Part shown: positions 42,766 through 52,962 of the stretch, piece after piece
How the letters are laid out: each line of letters opens with the position of its first letter
Position numbering within the stretch: the stretch's first letter is position 1
Origin: Rapana venosa
Lineage: Eukaryota > Mollusca > Gastropoda > Neogastropoda > Muricidae
DNA: 64,000 bases
Direction: 5' to 3'
Assembly: GCA_028751875.1 (NCBI GenBank)
Contig: CM054145.1
Coordinates: 50,429,356 to 50,493,355, forward strand
Notes under the pieces: model-generated
The model's input: only the letters and a program-made list of their open reading frames with translations
Told to the model about the DNA's origin: nothing
Databases searched by the model: none
Translations under genes and position numbers: made by a program

Positions 42766-43035
42766 AAAAAGCAAACAAACTTTGTTTGTTGTTGTTGGGT
42801 TGTTTTGTTGTAGGGTTGTTGTTGTGTTTGGGGGGTGTGGGAGGTTTTGCTGCCTCATCTTCTGTGACATCGTCCTGCTGTTTCCACGCCGCTCATCCCA
42901 ATCTCCACTCCACAGCCATACCCAGATCCGTTATGTCTCATCCCCAGGGTCAGACGCCCACAGGGAGCCTATCAATATCAGGCCGCCGTGAGGTCACCAG
43001 CCAGAGGGGCCCTGCACCGCTGCCGCGTCACTTTG
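42766..43035 (-). mobile_element. Retroposed sequence with 17-bp TSD and A-rich tail
   Basis: GGGGCAGTAGTTTTGTT flanks it exactly (42749-42765, 43036-43052). On the minus strand the insert starts with a GC-rich body of about 190 bp (CAAAGTGACGCGGCAGCGG) and ends in an A/C-rich tail (about 42845-42766, ACAACAACAAACAAAG). Long TSD and A-rich tail fit LINE-driven retroposition of an RNA. The source RNA is not recognised and no Pol III boxes are visible. Confidence 0.7.
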
Positions 43036-43052
43036 GGGGCAGTAGTTTTGTT

Positions 43053-43314
43053 GTTTAGTTTTATTTTTACAGGAGCGTGGCATGACATGGGATTTTACGA
43101 TTGATTTTTTTCCCTTTAATCGAATCTTTGATAAATCATTTTCAAAAGGTTGGAGAAGTTGTGACTGGTTACATGCACTTTTTTTTTACTCCACTGCCAT
43201 TTTCTGCCATTTTCTGGGTAATCTAAAATAACACGATGAGATAGGTGGGATTATGCTAAGAGCTTGTCACGGCTGAGGACAATGTCAACAACACATATTA
43301 AAGCATAGATAAAG
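43053..43314. other. Unassigned sequence
   Basis: AT-rich unique DNA. Confidence 0.4.
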
Positions 43315-43694
43315 GTAAAGGTGTTCCCATAACCTATGCAGTCGTTGGGGAGCGAGATGCCACAGATCTCAACTTCTCCAGGGTGCCAGCATATTGAGGG
43401 CGGCGCCCATCTCCTCCCCTCGCTGCTTTACCTTCCCTGACCCTAGAGAGGACAGGTACCCATTTACAGCTGGGTGAACTGGGGCACTGTACTGAAACCA
43501 AGACGGGCGCAAACGGTCACCCATTCATTTGGTATGCCGGTGGAAACAGATGACAAAATTTACAAAACCGCATACACGCGGGGACTGGATGTAAAAAAGC
43601 ACATGAGTGCTTATTCCATTATCCTCGATATAAAAGAATAAATACAAAAATAAATGGTAACCACGCTCAACGCTGCTTAAGCTTACCTTGAGGA
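43315..43694 (-). mobile_element. 5S-type SINE, 5'-truncated, host of a nested SINE
   Basis: Tail and body as in 26786-27090 (CCAGCATATTGAGGGCGGCG, TACCCATTTACAGCTGGGTG) up to ACGGTCACCCATTCATTTGG, interrupted at 43535, then continuing ACCACGCTCAACGCTGCTTA, which is the 5S-like block. The tRNA-like head is missing after about 43694. Confidence 0.85.
43535..43659 (+). mobile_element. 5'-truncated A-type SINE nested in a 5S-type SINE
   Basis: TGCCGGTGGAAACAGATGAC to TATCCTCGATATAAAAGAAT plus an A-rich run. GGTA (extended imperfectly to ATTTGGTA and AAATGGTA) lies at both edges, and removing the insert restores the host without a gap. It lies in the opposite orientation to its host. Confidence 0.88.
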
Positions 43695-43872
43695 AAACAT
43701 GATATATCAACACCTAAAACCAATGTATGTTTTGACCCTTTTCGTACATTAGTAATTATCTTACATTATCAATAACTGACAGAGCTGTTGGCCTGGGCCA
43801 GTGTTATTGTCTTCTATGTCATACTGTAAAGTTGTGCCAGCAGACAGTCCGGCACTCTCCCTTGATGAGATG

Positions 43873-44000
43873 CGTGTGTGTGTGTGTGTGTGTGAGTGTG
43901 TGTGTGTATGGTGTGTGTGTGTGTGTGTGCGTGCGTGCGTGCAGTGCGTGTGTGTGTGCGTGCGTGTTGGTGTGTGTGTTTTGTGTGTGTGTGTGTTGTG
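43873..44000. repeat. (TG)n/(CGTG)n repeat
   Basis: TG with GAG, ATGG and CGTGCGTGCG interruptions. Confidence 0.9.
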
Positions 44001-44600
44001 AACACTAGTGTCGAGTGCTGGCCGGTAGTTGTTTGTACAGTGGTGTTGTTTGTTGGTGGACGTGTCTTGTTGTGGCTTGGTTTTTGCCGTCCTGCGCCCA
44101 CTGTGCTGGTGCTGTGGATGCGGGGTAAGTGTGTTGTGGCAAGCGCATGTACCGCCCGTTCGCATTTTCTCTACCAGTGGCACCTGTGTCGTGCAAACTT
44201 GTCCGCTTGCTTGACTGGGTCTTGCCTGCCTCGCCCAGTGGAGGTAGGCACGCTGGCCTGTCTGGAGGCCGTAGTGGTGAATAGGTTTGAGCAAGCGCAT
44301 TACTCGCCCGTCGCCGCTTTTCTCTTCACTCACTGCACCGTGTCGGCAAAACTTGACGGCGCCTCGCTTGACTGGGTCTTGCAACTGGGCCACGTCAGTG
44401 GAATTGGAGAGGTCAACGCCTTGAGAGGCCGTGTAATCCCCTGCAAGACTGGCAGACCTGTAGCCTGGTGGAGATCCAGCGTTCTGCACAGGGTGCATGC
44501 AAGCTTTGTGGAAGAAGTAGGCCTAGTCTTTTCTTTTTTGTTGGCTTGCTTCGTTCGGCCTAGGCCTAGTCCCAAGCGAGAGAGCCAGAGGTTGGGGAAT
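44001..44600. repeat. GC-rich block with diverged 152-157 bp tandem duplication
   Basis: CAAGCGCAT begins at 44140 and 44292, followed in each by CGCCCG, TTTTCTCT, GTGTCG and GCTTGACTGGGTCTTGC (44209 and 44366). About 70-75% similar by eye. A consensus splice donor (GCGGG|GTAAGTG) lies at about 44125. Long frames exist on both strands (plus to 44615, minus from 44498), but neither could be tied to a known protein. A promoter or exon is possible. Confidence 0.5.
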
Positions 44601-44687
44601 TGGCATGCAGCGTGATTATGAGAATAATAATAAGAATGATAATGTAGCTAGCTGCAAAGCTGAGACCTGTACCTGAGATCGTGTTGA

Positions 44688-44763
<76 letters not shown>

Positions 44764-44800
44764 AGTGTGTGAGTGTGTGTGTGTATGTGAGTGTGTGAGT

Positions 44801-44876
<76 letters not shown>
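44688..44876. repeat. (TG)n microsatellite
   Basis: About 190 bp of TG with GAGTG and ATG breaks near the middle. Confidence 0.95.
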
Positions 44877-44879
<3 letters not shown>

Positions 44880-45191
44880 ACAGATAGACAGATAGACAAA
44901 GACAAAGAGAACTTTGTTTGAATGATCGTTCTGTGGCAGTTTTCGTTTTTCGTTCAGTTTTAGCGAGCTTACTATTTCATGTTACGGCAGTTGAAATCAA
45001 ATGCCTCTGTTCCAAAACCCGTCCACGTACGATGCTTGTTGGGATCTTCACCCAGGCCTGACATTAATGAACAGCTTTTACCCCATCCCTCCCCCTCTTC
45101 CCCTTCTGTACTCTTATACACCTAGTACCTTTTCTACTCTTAAAATAAAATCTATCTTTCCATTCTTCTGGGTTTTATCAAGTTTACATTA
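44880..45191. other. Unassigned sequence
   Basis: Unique AT-rich DNA preceding a LINE fragment. Possibly the truncated insertion site. Confidence 0.4.
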
Positions 45192-45491
45192 TTGCAAACC
45201 ATTGGACCCTATGAGAACCTTCTAACGATCGTGAAAAAGCGTAAACTTAAATGGTATGGGCATGTCACAAGATCCAAAGGACTTGCAAAGACAGTTTTAC
45301 AAGGCACTGTCCAGGGAGGAAGAAGAAGAGGCAGACCAAGGAAGACCTGGGAGGATAACATCAGCGAATGGACAGGCCTAGAACTCAACAAAACCCTGAG
45401 AAAGGCAGAACAGAGAGAGGAATGGAGGGAAATGGTTGTTGAGTCTTTGAGGGTGCCCCCACGGTCGTCAGACTACGGGACAGATAGATAG
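45192..45491 (+). mobile_element. LINE ORF2 C-terminus, open, (GATA)n tail
   Basis: An uninterrupted frame gives the end of a non-LTR retrotransposon ORF2: IGPYENLLTIVKKRKLKWYG, HVTRSKGLAKTVLQG, RRRGRPRKTWEDNISEWTGL, and on to VPPRSSDYGTDR. The last codons and the TAG stop fall inside the GATA tail (45481-45500). It is heavily 5' truncated (about 300 of several thousand bases) and shows no internal stop, so it is probably young. The clade was not assigned. Same family as the nested insert at 36266. Confidence 0.85.
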
Positions 45492-45524
45492 ATAGATAGA
45501 ATGTAAAATATCCAGCACGCCTGT

Positions 45525-45757
45525 AAAACGGCCTAACTTGCCCCGCTTGAACCGACCAGCCGCATAACATATCTGCTATGTTCAATGCCCACAGTCCAAA
45601 AGAACTTAGGTGCATTTCACACACACAGAGCAAAAAACATGTAACATAACAGACATGCGTGGAAAACCAGCTAACTTTGCCACTTCTGACTGACCAGCCA
45701 CGGAACAGAGCTGCCATGTCCAACACACCCAGAGTCCAACAGAGCTTAGGTACATTT

Positions 45758-45789
<32 letters not shown>

Positions 45790-45790
45790 T
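45525..45790. repeat. Diverged ~137-bp tandem duplication
   Basis: CTAACTTGCC (45532) and CTAACTTTGCC (45670) start two copies that share GACCAGCC, CTGC(T/C)ATGT, AGTCCAA, CTTAGGT(G/A)CATTTCACACAC in order. A CA tract has grown at the end of the second copy (45763-45788). Confidence 0.8.
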
Positions 45791-46184
45791 CAAAACAGAT
45801 ACAGATTGTTTTCATCACTCCGCTACAGACACACCCCATGTTTTACCACATTACATTATTTTCCACTGGCATGTCAAACACAAAAGCAGGCTCAACAAGA
45901 TTCGAATTATTTTAAAAAAAAACCCAACCTCAAAATGTGAGAGAATATTCATTTAAGCCCAACAAAGTTCTCCAGCGTGTGGATAGGCTTTAAACTGAAC
46001 AACAACAACAACAACAACAAGACTTCAGTAATGCTCTTTTCTGGATGTGTTTCCATTTTATGACTTGCAGATGGTTTGCTGTTTATCGTTGTTGAATGCC
46101 ATGTAGCAGGCGAGGACTCTGAACACCCTACGCCTGGCCTCGTGTACACGTGTATTATGCAAGTACCCTGACACTGGCAGTTCT
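45791..46184. other. Unassigned sequence
   Basis: Unique AT-rich DNA with a CAA run at 46000-46018. Confidence 0.4.
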
Positions 46185-46500
46185 CTTGCAAGGGACATAG
46201 ACTTCTTTTTATTCTTCGTTAAACGCTCACCGCTGTTGTCTCTCATATGAGCGAAAAGGCGTTGCCCTTAGCCGCCTGACAAGTCAGGCCCAGCGCATCC
46301 GACTTCGGCATGGGGAGAAAAGTGTTATCTTTTCAATCTTTCTGAAGAAACAAAAAGGTAGTAGACCGGACCAAGCAGGCAGAAAGTATACAAGAAGAAG
46401 GTGTCAGGCAGAAACAGAGGGAGAGAAAAGGGGGAAAGAACTCCTGGCAAAGACATACTAACAGCCCCTCCTCCCCCATCTCCATAGGAGGGGACATAGA
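46185..46500 (+). mobile_element. C-type SINE
   Basis: CTCATATGAGCGAAAAGGCG, CCTGACAAGTCAGGCCCAGC, GCATCCGACTTCGGCATGGG, then GGCAGAAAGTATACAAGAAG and a diverged 3' part. The tRNA-like head is not recognisable. Confidence 0.7.
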
Positions 46501-46745
46501 CTAAACCGTGTAGCCGGAATAACAACCCCCCCAAAAAAAACCCCACAAAAAAAACCAACAACAACAAAACAACAACACACACACACACACAAAAACCCAA
46601 CAACACCCAACAACAAACAACACCAAAAACATCAACAAAAAACAAAAACAACAACAAAAAACCCCAAAAACAACAAACAAAAAACCAAACAAAACTAAAA
46701 AAACAACAAACAAACACACACAAAAACAAAACCAAAAAAAAAACC
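46501..46745. repeat. CAA/CAAAA-rich low-complexity DNA
   Basis: A and C only over most of its length, with ACAAC and CAAAAA units. Confidence 0.85.
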
Positions 46746-47548
46746 CCACCCTGTCTCCCTTACACGTTTGCTGTCATCGCAAAAGTGTGCATGAGGCTTT
46801 ATTTAGTCACTGCAGCGTGACTGTTGTGGAGGGAGGTGGGGGGGGTGCCAAAAGCTGGGGGGGGGGGGGGGGACAGGAAGGGAGGAAGGAAGGACGGGAG
46901 CCGAGGTGAGCTGAGCTGAGCTGAGCTGAAGTGAGCAGACACGCCTGAGCAACGAGCCCCAAACAAGTCCCACGACTTCTGCAACTGACCTTCTGTGGTC
47001 AGTCACTCTTTAATCCCTCCAAGTACTCCCCTAATCGCTCTCCTGGCCCATTGGCTGCTGCGGCCACCAAGGCCAAGCCTAGGCCACCAAGGCCGGACCT
47101 GCTACCCTCAACCCCCCACACCCCCACCCCTACCCCCATCTCCTCTCCTCCTACCCCCCACCCTCTTCCTCAGCCTTGCATTGTTTCTTCATACCCACCA
47201 TCCCCCTTTCTTTCCATTTCTTTTTTTCTTTCACCTTTATTTTGGGGTAGGTGGGTGGGTTGGTTGGGTGGGTGGGTTTTCTTTTTTTTGTTTTTTTGTT
47301 TTTACATAAGGCTGATCTTTAATGTGCAACTTTAAGCATTGCGTGCATATTAGCTGAAAGACAGATTATCCGTATTGACTACGTGACGAGTTTGCACTCG
47401 CACTCGATTTAAGAAGAAAGAAGAAAAAAATATACTTTAAAAAAAAAAGGAGGGAAAAGAAACGTTCGGTATTTTCAAGGCGTAATTTGGGACTTGAATT
47501 ACATACACTCTATTTGTTGCTAAGTCTTCAATGTACTGTTTGATAATG

Positions 47549-47550
<2 letters not shown>
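46746..47550. other. Unassigned, G-run and C-rich sequence
   Basis: Contains a G run (46856-46871), a GAGCT pentamer run (46907-46927), C-rich DNA (47098-47165) and a GGTT/GGGT run (47245-47278). No gene was recognised. Confidence 0.45.
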
Positions 47551-47596
<46 letters not shown>

Positions 47597-47612
47597 CGCA
47601 CGCACGCGCGTG
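47551..47612. repeat. (TG)n/(CG)n repeat
   Basis: TG repeats end in GCGCGCGCGCACGCACGCGCG, a strong Z-DNA candidate. Confidence 0.95.
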
Positions 47613-47974
47613 CAGAGTGCCTAAAAGTAAGTCATAAAAATTATTGTGTATAAAAGCAGTTATTGCTTATTTTAATCCCTCTTCTAGCCCTAAACATGCC
47701 TTTCTTTCTTTTTTTGTTTATTTGTTTCACTTTGTTTTGTTTTATGGAAGTCTTGGTTTTATCAAAAAAGTTTGTTGTTGTTGTTGTTTTTTACAGCCTG
47801 AACTTGTTTTAGCTGACAGAAAAACAGAAATTCCAACAAAGAATAACGTTTTACATCTAAACGGTTTGACTTACGTTTGTTGTAACAGCATGCCCCCCCC
47901 CCCCCCCCCCCCTTCCTTTGTTGGGTTGGTTTTTTATGTTATTTTGTTGTTTACGTGTCTCCTTAATCAATATA
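47613..47974. other. Unassigned sequence
   Basis: T-rich unique DNA with a poly-C run (47892-47912). Confidence 0.4.
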
Positions 47975-48238
47975 AACACCAGTGTCATGTGTGTGACTTG
48001 GAAACATGGAAGGCAGGTAGCATTTGGTAATCACCCTCCCCCCCCCCCCCCACCCCACCCCCACCCCCAAAATGGTGATAAAAAAAGAAAAAGACTTTGT
48101 GGAAAAAAAGGAGAGTTGGAGCGTGTGTACTATTTGAATTGTGAGAGGGGTGGGGTGGGGTGGGGGTGGGGGGGGAGGGTGATTACCAAATGCTACTTGC
48201 CCTCCATGTTTCCAAGTCACACACATGACACTGGTGTT
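47975..48238. repeat. Inverted repeat: ~92-bp arms, 78-bp loop
   Basis: The left arm (47975-48068) begins AACACCAGTGTCATGTGTGT and runs through GCATTTGGTAATCACCCTCC into C/CCCCA repeats. The right arm (48147-48238) is its near-exact reverse complement. Outside the C/G-rich part the arms differ at only a few positions. The loop is A/G-rich with no coding potential. It could be a foldback element or a local inverted duplication. Confidence 0.9.
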
Positions 48239-48605
48239 GAAGGAAGTGTGTGGGGGGGGGGGGGGGGTAGGAGAATGGTGGGGGTGGGGGCAGGGGAGGG
48301 GGGAGGGAGGGGAGGGGAGGTGAGAGGGGAGCGGATTAACTTGCAGCAAGAGAAGGGAATGTATTTCTTTCCTTTTTTATTTTATTATTTCAGGGAAGGG
48401 CATGTTTTCGACGAAGAGAAAGTCATGTGTTCTTTGTGGCTTTCCCCGTAACTAGCGTCACCCCCCTTTGGCTTTTAGGGGACAGGATTAGAACAGTGAG
48501 TGCATGCACGTAGTGCGTGAATGATGATAACAACAACAACAACAACAACGACGACGACGAGGACACCCTGCAGCTTTGGCTCACATGACGTTGTGACCAC
48601 CGCTG
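48239..48605. other. G-rich then unassigned sequence
   Basis: G runs (48250-48330) follow the inverted repeat, then unique DNA and AAC/GAC trinucleotides (48530-48560). Confidence 0.5.
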
Positions 48606-48970
48606 GGGGACGGGATAGCCTAGTGGTTAGAACATTGCGCTGGCAACCTGACGACGCGGGTTCGATTCCCGTTATAGGGGATATTTTCCCCTAGAGTTAA
48701 CATCAGTGCAGGCTCCACTCTCCCCAAAAGTCTTTCGGATGAAACTATACACCGAGGCCCAGTGTGCGAACGCACGCAGAACATCTTGCGCACAAGTTAA
48801 ATCCTGTTCCCCTTTTTGTAAGAGTAGGCCATTGTGTGCCGGTGGGAACAGATGACAGAATTTACAAAACTGCATACACACGGGGACTAGATGTAAAAAA
48901 AAAGCACATAAGTGCTTATTCCAATATCCTCGATATAGAAGATTAAAATAAGATAAGATAAATAAAATAA
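48606..48970 (+). mobile_element. A-type tRNA-headed SINE, best full-length copy
   Basis: Begins GGGGGACGGGATAGCCTAGTGG. A box TAGCCTAGTGG and B box GGTTCGATTCC (from about 48659) are both intact at tRNA spacing. The body runs GAGTTAACATCAGTGCAGGC, AACATCTTGCGCACAAGTTA, AGAGTAGGCCATTGTGTGCC, ACACACGGGGACTAGATGTA, with tail TATCCTCGATATAGAAGATT and an AAATAAAAT run. This copy shows the structure of the family. A possible imperfect target-site duplication (ATGACGT, 48585 and 48974) does not abut the head exactly. Confidence 0.9.
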
Positions 48971-49017
48971 AAAATGACGTGCGTCATGTCAGTTGGGTTT
49001 TTTTGTTTGTTTGTTTA

Positions 49018-49165
49018 AACATTGTTTATTCAAGATACACACATCATAAGCAGGCAACGATATACAGCAGAGGAAAGGTATCAAGCTACAGCTCATCTTT
49101 AAGCCCCCACCACACCCCATGATGAATTTACTGTGTTGTTTCTGCAGACAAGGTGACTTTTACAT
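49018..49165. repeat. Interspersed repeat R1, copy 2
   Basis: Shares CAGCAGAGGAAAGG, ATCAAGCTACAG, CCCCATG and TGCAGACA with 16555-16685 in order. Confidence 0.65.
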
Positions 49166-49272
49166 TTACACATACACAAAGTCACGTTGGCACTCATACA
49201 ACTATCTACAACTACACGAAAATGGAAAGAAAAACTGTCAATAAGGCGATTTTTTGTTTGTTTGTTTGTTTG

Positions 49273-49580
<308 letters not shown>

Positions 49581-50320
49581 CACACACGCATGCGTATGTC
49601 AACACTTAAATCAACAAGAAATCTATCACATCCAAAGAGAAAGGTGACCCATCAGACAGTACATTTACACACAGGGGGGAAGAGACTTGTAAAGAAAGAA
49701 CTCTCTCCATCCTCCTTGTCTTTACAAAGCAAAAAAACCCCAACAAACCCTAACTACACTACACCCTGCATGCACTAACTCAACCCAGCATAATAGTTTT
49801 GTTCTGTCAGATCGAATTTGATCGCAATCGCCTTAATCGATCGAACGTGAACGAAAGGAGAAACGGGGAGTGGGGTGGGGTGGGGTGGGGTGGCGGAGTT
49901 GACAAAGAGAGTGAGGTGTAGAAAAAACAAAAAGGAGACGGAGATCGGAGGGGAGTAGCGATGGGGGTGAGAGTGGGGAGTGTGTGTGTGTGTGGGGATG
50001 GGGGGTGAGGGTAGTTTAGGAGTGTTCTTTGACCGACTGTGTGGTCAGGCGTGAGGGCCTGATCGGTCTTAATCTTGCGAGACGTTGCCCAACTTAGGGA
50101 TTAAGGCTTTTTTCTAAGCGAACGCGTCAGCTTTCTCTTCTGTTTCAGCCACCACTGGTCACAAGGCCGGATCATGGCAGCCAGGCCAGACAAGCCAGCT
50201 AGTAGAGGGAACACACTTCCCAATGAGTGAGTGCATCGTTGTAAAGAAAGGTGATCGAAGCCAAGTGCATTGGTATGGAACTCTGAAACGTCAGAGAAAA
50301 ACAAAACAAACAACAATCAT
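49581..50320. other. Unassigned sequence
   Basis: Unique DNA with GGGGT pentamers at 49870-49894 and a short TG run at 49980-49992. No gene was recognised. Confidence 0.4.
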
Positions 50321-50361
50321 ATCATGTGTACTTTTTATTTTAGGAGGGCAGATAAGATTAT

Positions 50362-50658
50362 GGGGACGGGATAGGTCGGGGGTCACAGCACTCGCTTTCC
50401 CCCAGCCAAGGTTAAGCAGCGTCGAGCGTGGTTACCAGTTGGATGGGTGACAGTTTGCGCACCTTGGCTTCATTACAGTCCTCCCAGTTCACCCAGCTGT
50501 AAATAGGTACCTGCCTCTTTAGGGTCAGGGAAGGTAAAGTAGCAAGGGAGAGGAGATGACCGCCACCCTCAATATGCTGGCCCCTTGAGAAGTTGAGGTC
50601 ATCTTATGCCTCACTCCCCTACGACCTTATAGGTTATGGGACACCTTTACATTTTACA
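50362..50658 (+). mobile_element. 5S-type composite SINE
   Basis: GGGGACGGGATAGG head with a damaged A box, then a very clear 5S-like block (GGTTAAGCAGCGTCGAGCG, AGTTGGATGGGTGAC), body CCTTGGCTTCATTACAG and CTCAATATGCTGGCCCC, and tail CACCTTTACATTTTAC. A short duplication ATTATG (50357-50362, 50658-50663) may be the TSD. It sits between two copies of the C-type 5' leader. Confidence 0.85.
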
Positions 50659-50660
50659 TT

Positions 50661-51112
50661 ATGTGTACACTTTAAGGAGGGCAGACAGATTAGTGGTTAA
50701 CGGGTTGGAGTCTGGATCTGGATTTTGGTTTTTAGTGCGAGTTCGATTCTTTGCTGAGTAGTTACTTATTCTTCATCATCGAATGCACAGACAGCAACTA
50801 CTGTTGTCCGTCATGATGTGAGCGAAAATGCGTTGTGCTGCCGTTAAGCGCCTGACTAGTCAGGCCCAGCGCATCCGACTTCGGCAAGGGAGAGAATTGT
50901 TAGATGCTAAGTCTTTTTGGAAAAAGGCAGGAGAATGGATCAAGAAGGCAGAAAATAGACAAGGAGGTGATGACAGGAAGAAAATGAACAAAGGCAGACA
51001 CAAAAAGAGGGATAGAAAAGAGGGAATTCCTAACTCAAAATTTCCAGAAGTTAGGAATACTATTTATACTGACAGAGCCACGACTTCCCTACGGGGGAGA
51101 AAGTGAAGTAAA
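50661..51112 (+). mobile_element. C-type tRNA-headed SINE, long copy
   Basis: Leader ATGTGTACACTTTAAGGAGG, then a tRNA-like A box (ATTAGTGGTTAACGGG) and B box (GAGTTCGATTC), then TATGAGCG-type sequence (here GATGTGAGCGAAAATG), the core CAGGCCCAGCGCATCCGAC and a 3' part (GGCAGAAAATAGACAAGG, GAGGGATAGAAAAGAGGG) to GTGAAGTAAAC. The core includes a perfect 16-bp palindrome (GCCTGACT and AGTCAGGC, 50850-50865). Confidence 0.8.
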
Positions 51113-51137
51113 CAAATCAACCACAAATATCATCATG

Positions 51138-51490
51138 ATGTGTACATTTAAGAGGAAAGATAGATCAGTGGTTAGAGGCTCGAACGCTGAATCTGGAATC
51201 AGTTCTTTTTTTTTAGTGGGAGTTCGATTCTTTACCGTGTCGTTTCTTTTTCTTCTTCATCAAATCAGACAGCAACTCTGCTGTCTGTCATAATATGAGC
51301 GAAAATGGGTTGTGCTGCCGTTATTTGTCAGGCCCAGCGCATCCGACTTCGGCGTGGCTGAGTCGTTTGTTCAAGTGTAATTTTTCCTCCACAGTTGGCA
51401 CTAGCTAGTGTTGAGTCTGTTCCTCTGCAAGTCCTTTGAAGGAGACTATAAACCTGAATAAACCACTGAGCTATACCGTCCCTCCTTAAC
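51138..51490 (+). mobile_element. Second C-type SINE and SINE fragments
   Basis: ATGTGTACATTTAAGAGG leader, A box ATCAGTGGTTAGAGGC, B box GAGTTCGATTC, core CAGGCCCAGCGCATCCGACT (51325-51350). After about 51360 it passes into short A-type (GGAGACTATAAACC) and 5S-type (CCACTGAGCTATACCGTCC, reversed head) scraps. Confidence 0.7.
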
Positions 51491-51609
51491 GAACGGCCTA
51501 ACGGGTTAATGTGTTCAAGTTTTTGGCGGTTGGTACTGGTAATAATAGCAGAATAAGAGAACGTTATAACGGCAGTGGGTGGTAAGAGCAGGATGGGTGA
51601 GTGGGTTGG

Positions 51610-51775
51610 TTAGTGGCGACATCGGTGATGGCGGTGGTGGTGGCGGCGAAGATGGTGGTGGTGGTGGTGGTGGTGGTGGTGAAGGTGGTGAAGGTGGTGA
51701 TGGTGGTGGTGGTGGTGGTGAAGATGGTGGTGGTGAAGGTGGTGGTGAAGGTGGTGGCAGTGGCAGGTAGGCAGT
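51610..51775. repeat. (GGT)n trinucleotide array
   Basis: GGT with GAAGGT and GATGGT variants, continuing the interrupted pattern found again at 52205-52335. Confidence 0.9.
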
Positions 51776-52204
51776 TTGGGATAATAGCACTAGCAGCAGC
51801 AAGAGACAGATACAGGCAGGTAGATAGGTAGGTAGCTAGGTAGGTAGACCTGTAACTGTTACATTGGTTTAATGGGAACGCCAGCCAAAAGGCAAAAGTC
51901 TGCCCAGGCCAGTAGCCAGCCAGCCAGCCAGCCAGCCAGAGACTTTGACGCAATAATCTGTCAGCCCCTGGCTCTGGCTGGCCACGCTCGGCTTCCTCTG
52001 ACCCCTAGGGGAGGACAAAGGCCTCAGGGGGCCCAGACAGCTGGACAGACAGGGGGGGGGGGGGGATTGGGGGGTAGGGGGAGTCAGGGAGTAGTTACGG
52101 GTAGATTGGCTAAGTAGGGTGGCGGGAGTAGATTGGCGGAAGGGATCGCATGGTCCCCTTGTGTGTGTGTCATTTTGCTCAGATCGTTTAGTTGGGGGGC
52201 TGTT
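51776..52204. other. Unassigned sequence
   Basis: Contains TAGG (51815-51850) and CAGC (51907-51935) tetramer runs and a G run (52052-52065). No gene. Confidence 0.45.
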
Positions 52205-52335
52205 GTGTGTTGTGGTGGTGGTCGTGGTAGTGGTGATGGTGGTGGAAGTGGTGGTGGAGGAGAGGGGGGGTGGAGGAGGGGGGTTGGTGGTGGTGGTGGT
52301 GGTGGTGGTGGTGGTTGGTGGTGGTGAAGCGTGTG
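52205..52335. repeat. (GGT)n trinucleotide array
   Basis: GTGGTGGTG units with GGAGG interruptions. Confidence 0.9.
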
Positions 52336-52394
52336 TGTGTGTGCGTGTGTATGTGTATTATTCAAGGGTTGCAGATAAGCATTAAGGTACTCTG

Positions 52395-52401
52395 TGAAAG
52401 A

Positions 52402-52480
<79 letters not shown>

Positions 52481-52720
52481 GCAGACAGACAGACAGACAG
52501 ACAGAGACAGACAGACAGAAAGGGAGAGACAGACAGCAACAGAGACAGAGATAGACAAGCAGAGGCAGACAGGCAGATACACACACATACACAGGCACAC
52601 ACACGCACGCACACACACACACAAACACACGCAAATGCACACAAATACACAAACACACAAACAGAGAGAGATAGAGAGAGAGAAACAGACAGACAAACAG
52701 ACAGACAGACACAGGGGAAA
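52395..52720. repeat. GA, GACA and CACA repeats
   Basis: GA (52395-52458), GACA (52457-52560), CA/CACG (52575-52660), then GA/GACA again. Confidence 0.95.
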
Positions 52721-52742
52721 AAAGTGAACAAGAGACAATGAC

Positions 52743-52850
52743 AATATCCCCTCCCTTAATTTACCAGATGCTGGCAAGATTCAAACCCACGACTTCATGA
52801 ATCCGTGGGATTGAAGTGGAATAGTGTTAACCACTCGGCTATCTCTGTGC
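52743..52850 (-). mobile_element. B-type SINE head fragment
   Basis: Only the tRNA-like head remains: B box complement GATTCAAACCCACG and A box complement CCACTCGGCTA, on the minus strand. The body is missing and repeats abut both sides. Confidence 0.65.
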
Positions 52851-52931
52851 GTACGTGTGTGCGTGCGCGTGTTTGTGCGTGTTTGTGCGTGTGTGTGCGT
52901 GCGTGCATGTGTGCGTGTGTGGGTGCCTGTG

Positions 52932-52962
<31 letters not shown>

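Noticed and set aside
48606..48690. tRNA gene
   Set aside because: A and B boxes are good, but the sequence continues into a SINE body with repeated copies elsewhere and does not close a tRNA acceptor stem.
50407..50465. 5S rRNA gene
   Set aside because: Only the internal promoter-like region resembles 5S rRNA. The 5' and 3' parts are replaced by a tRNA-like start and SINE body, and six similar copies share this structure.
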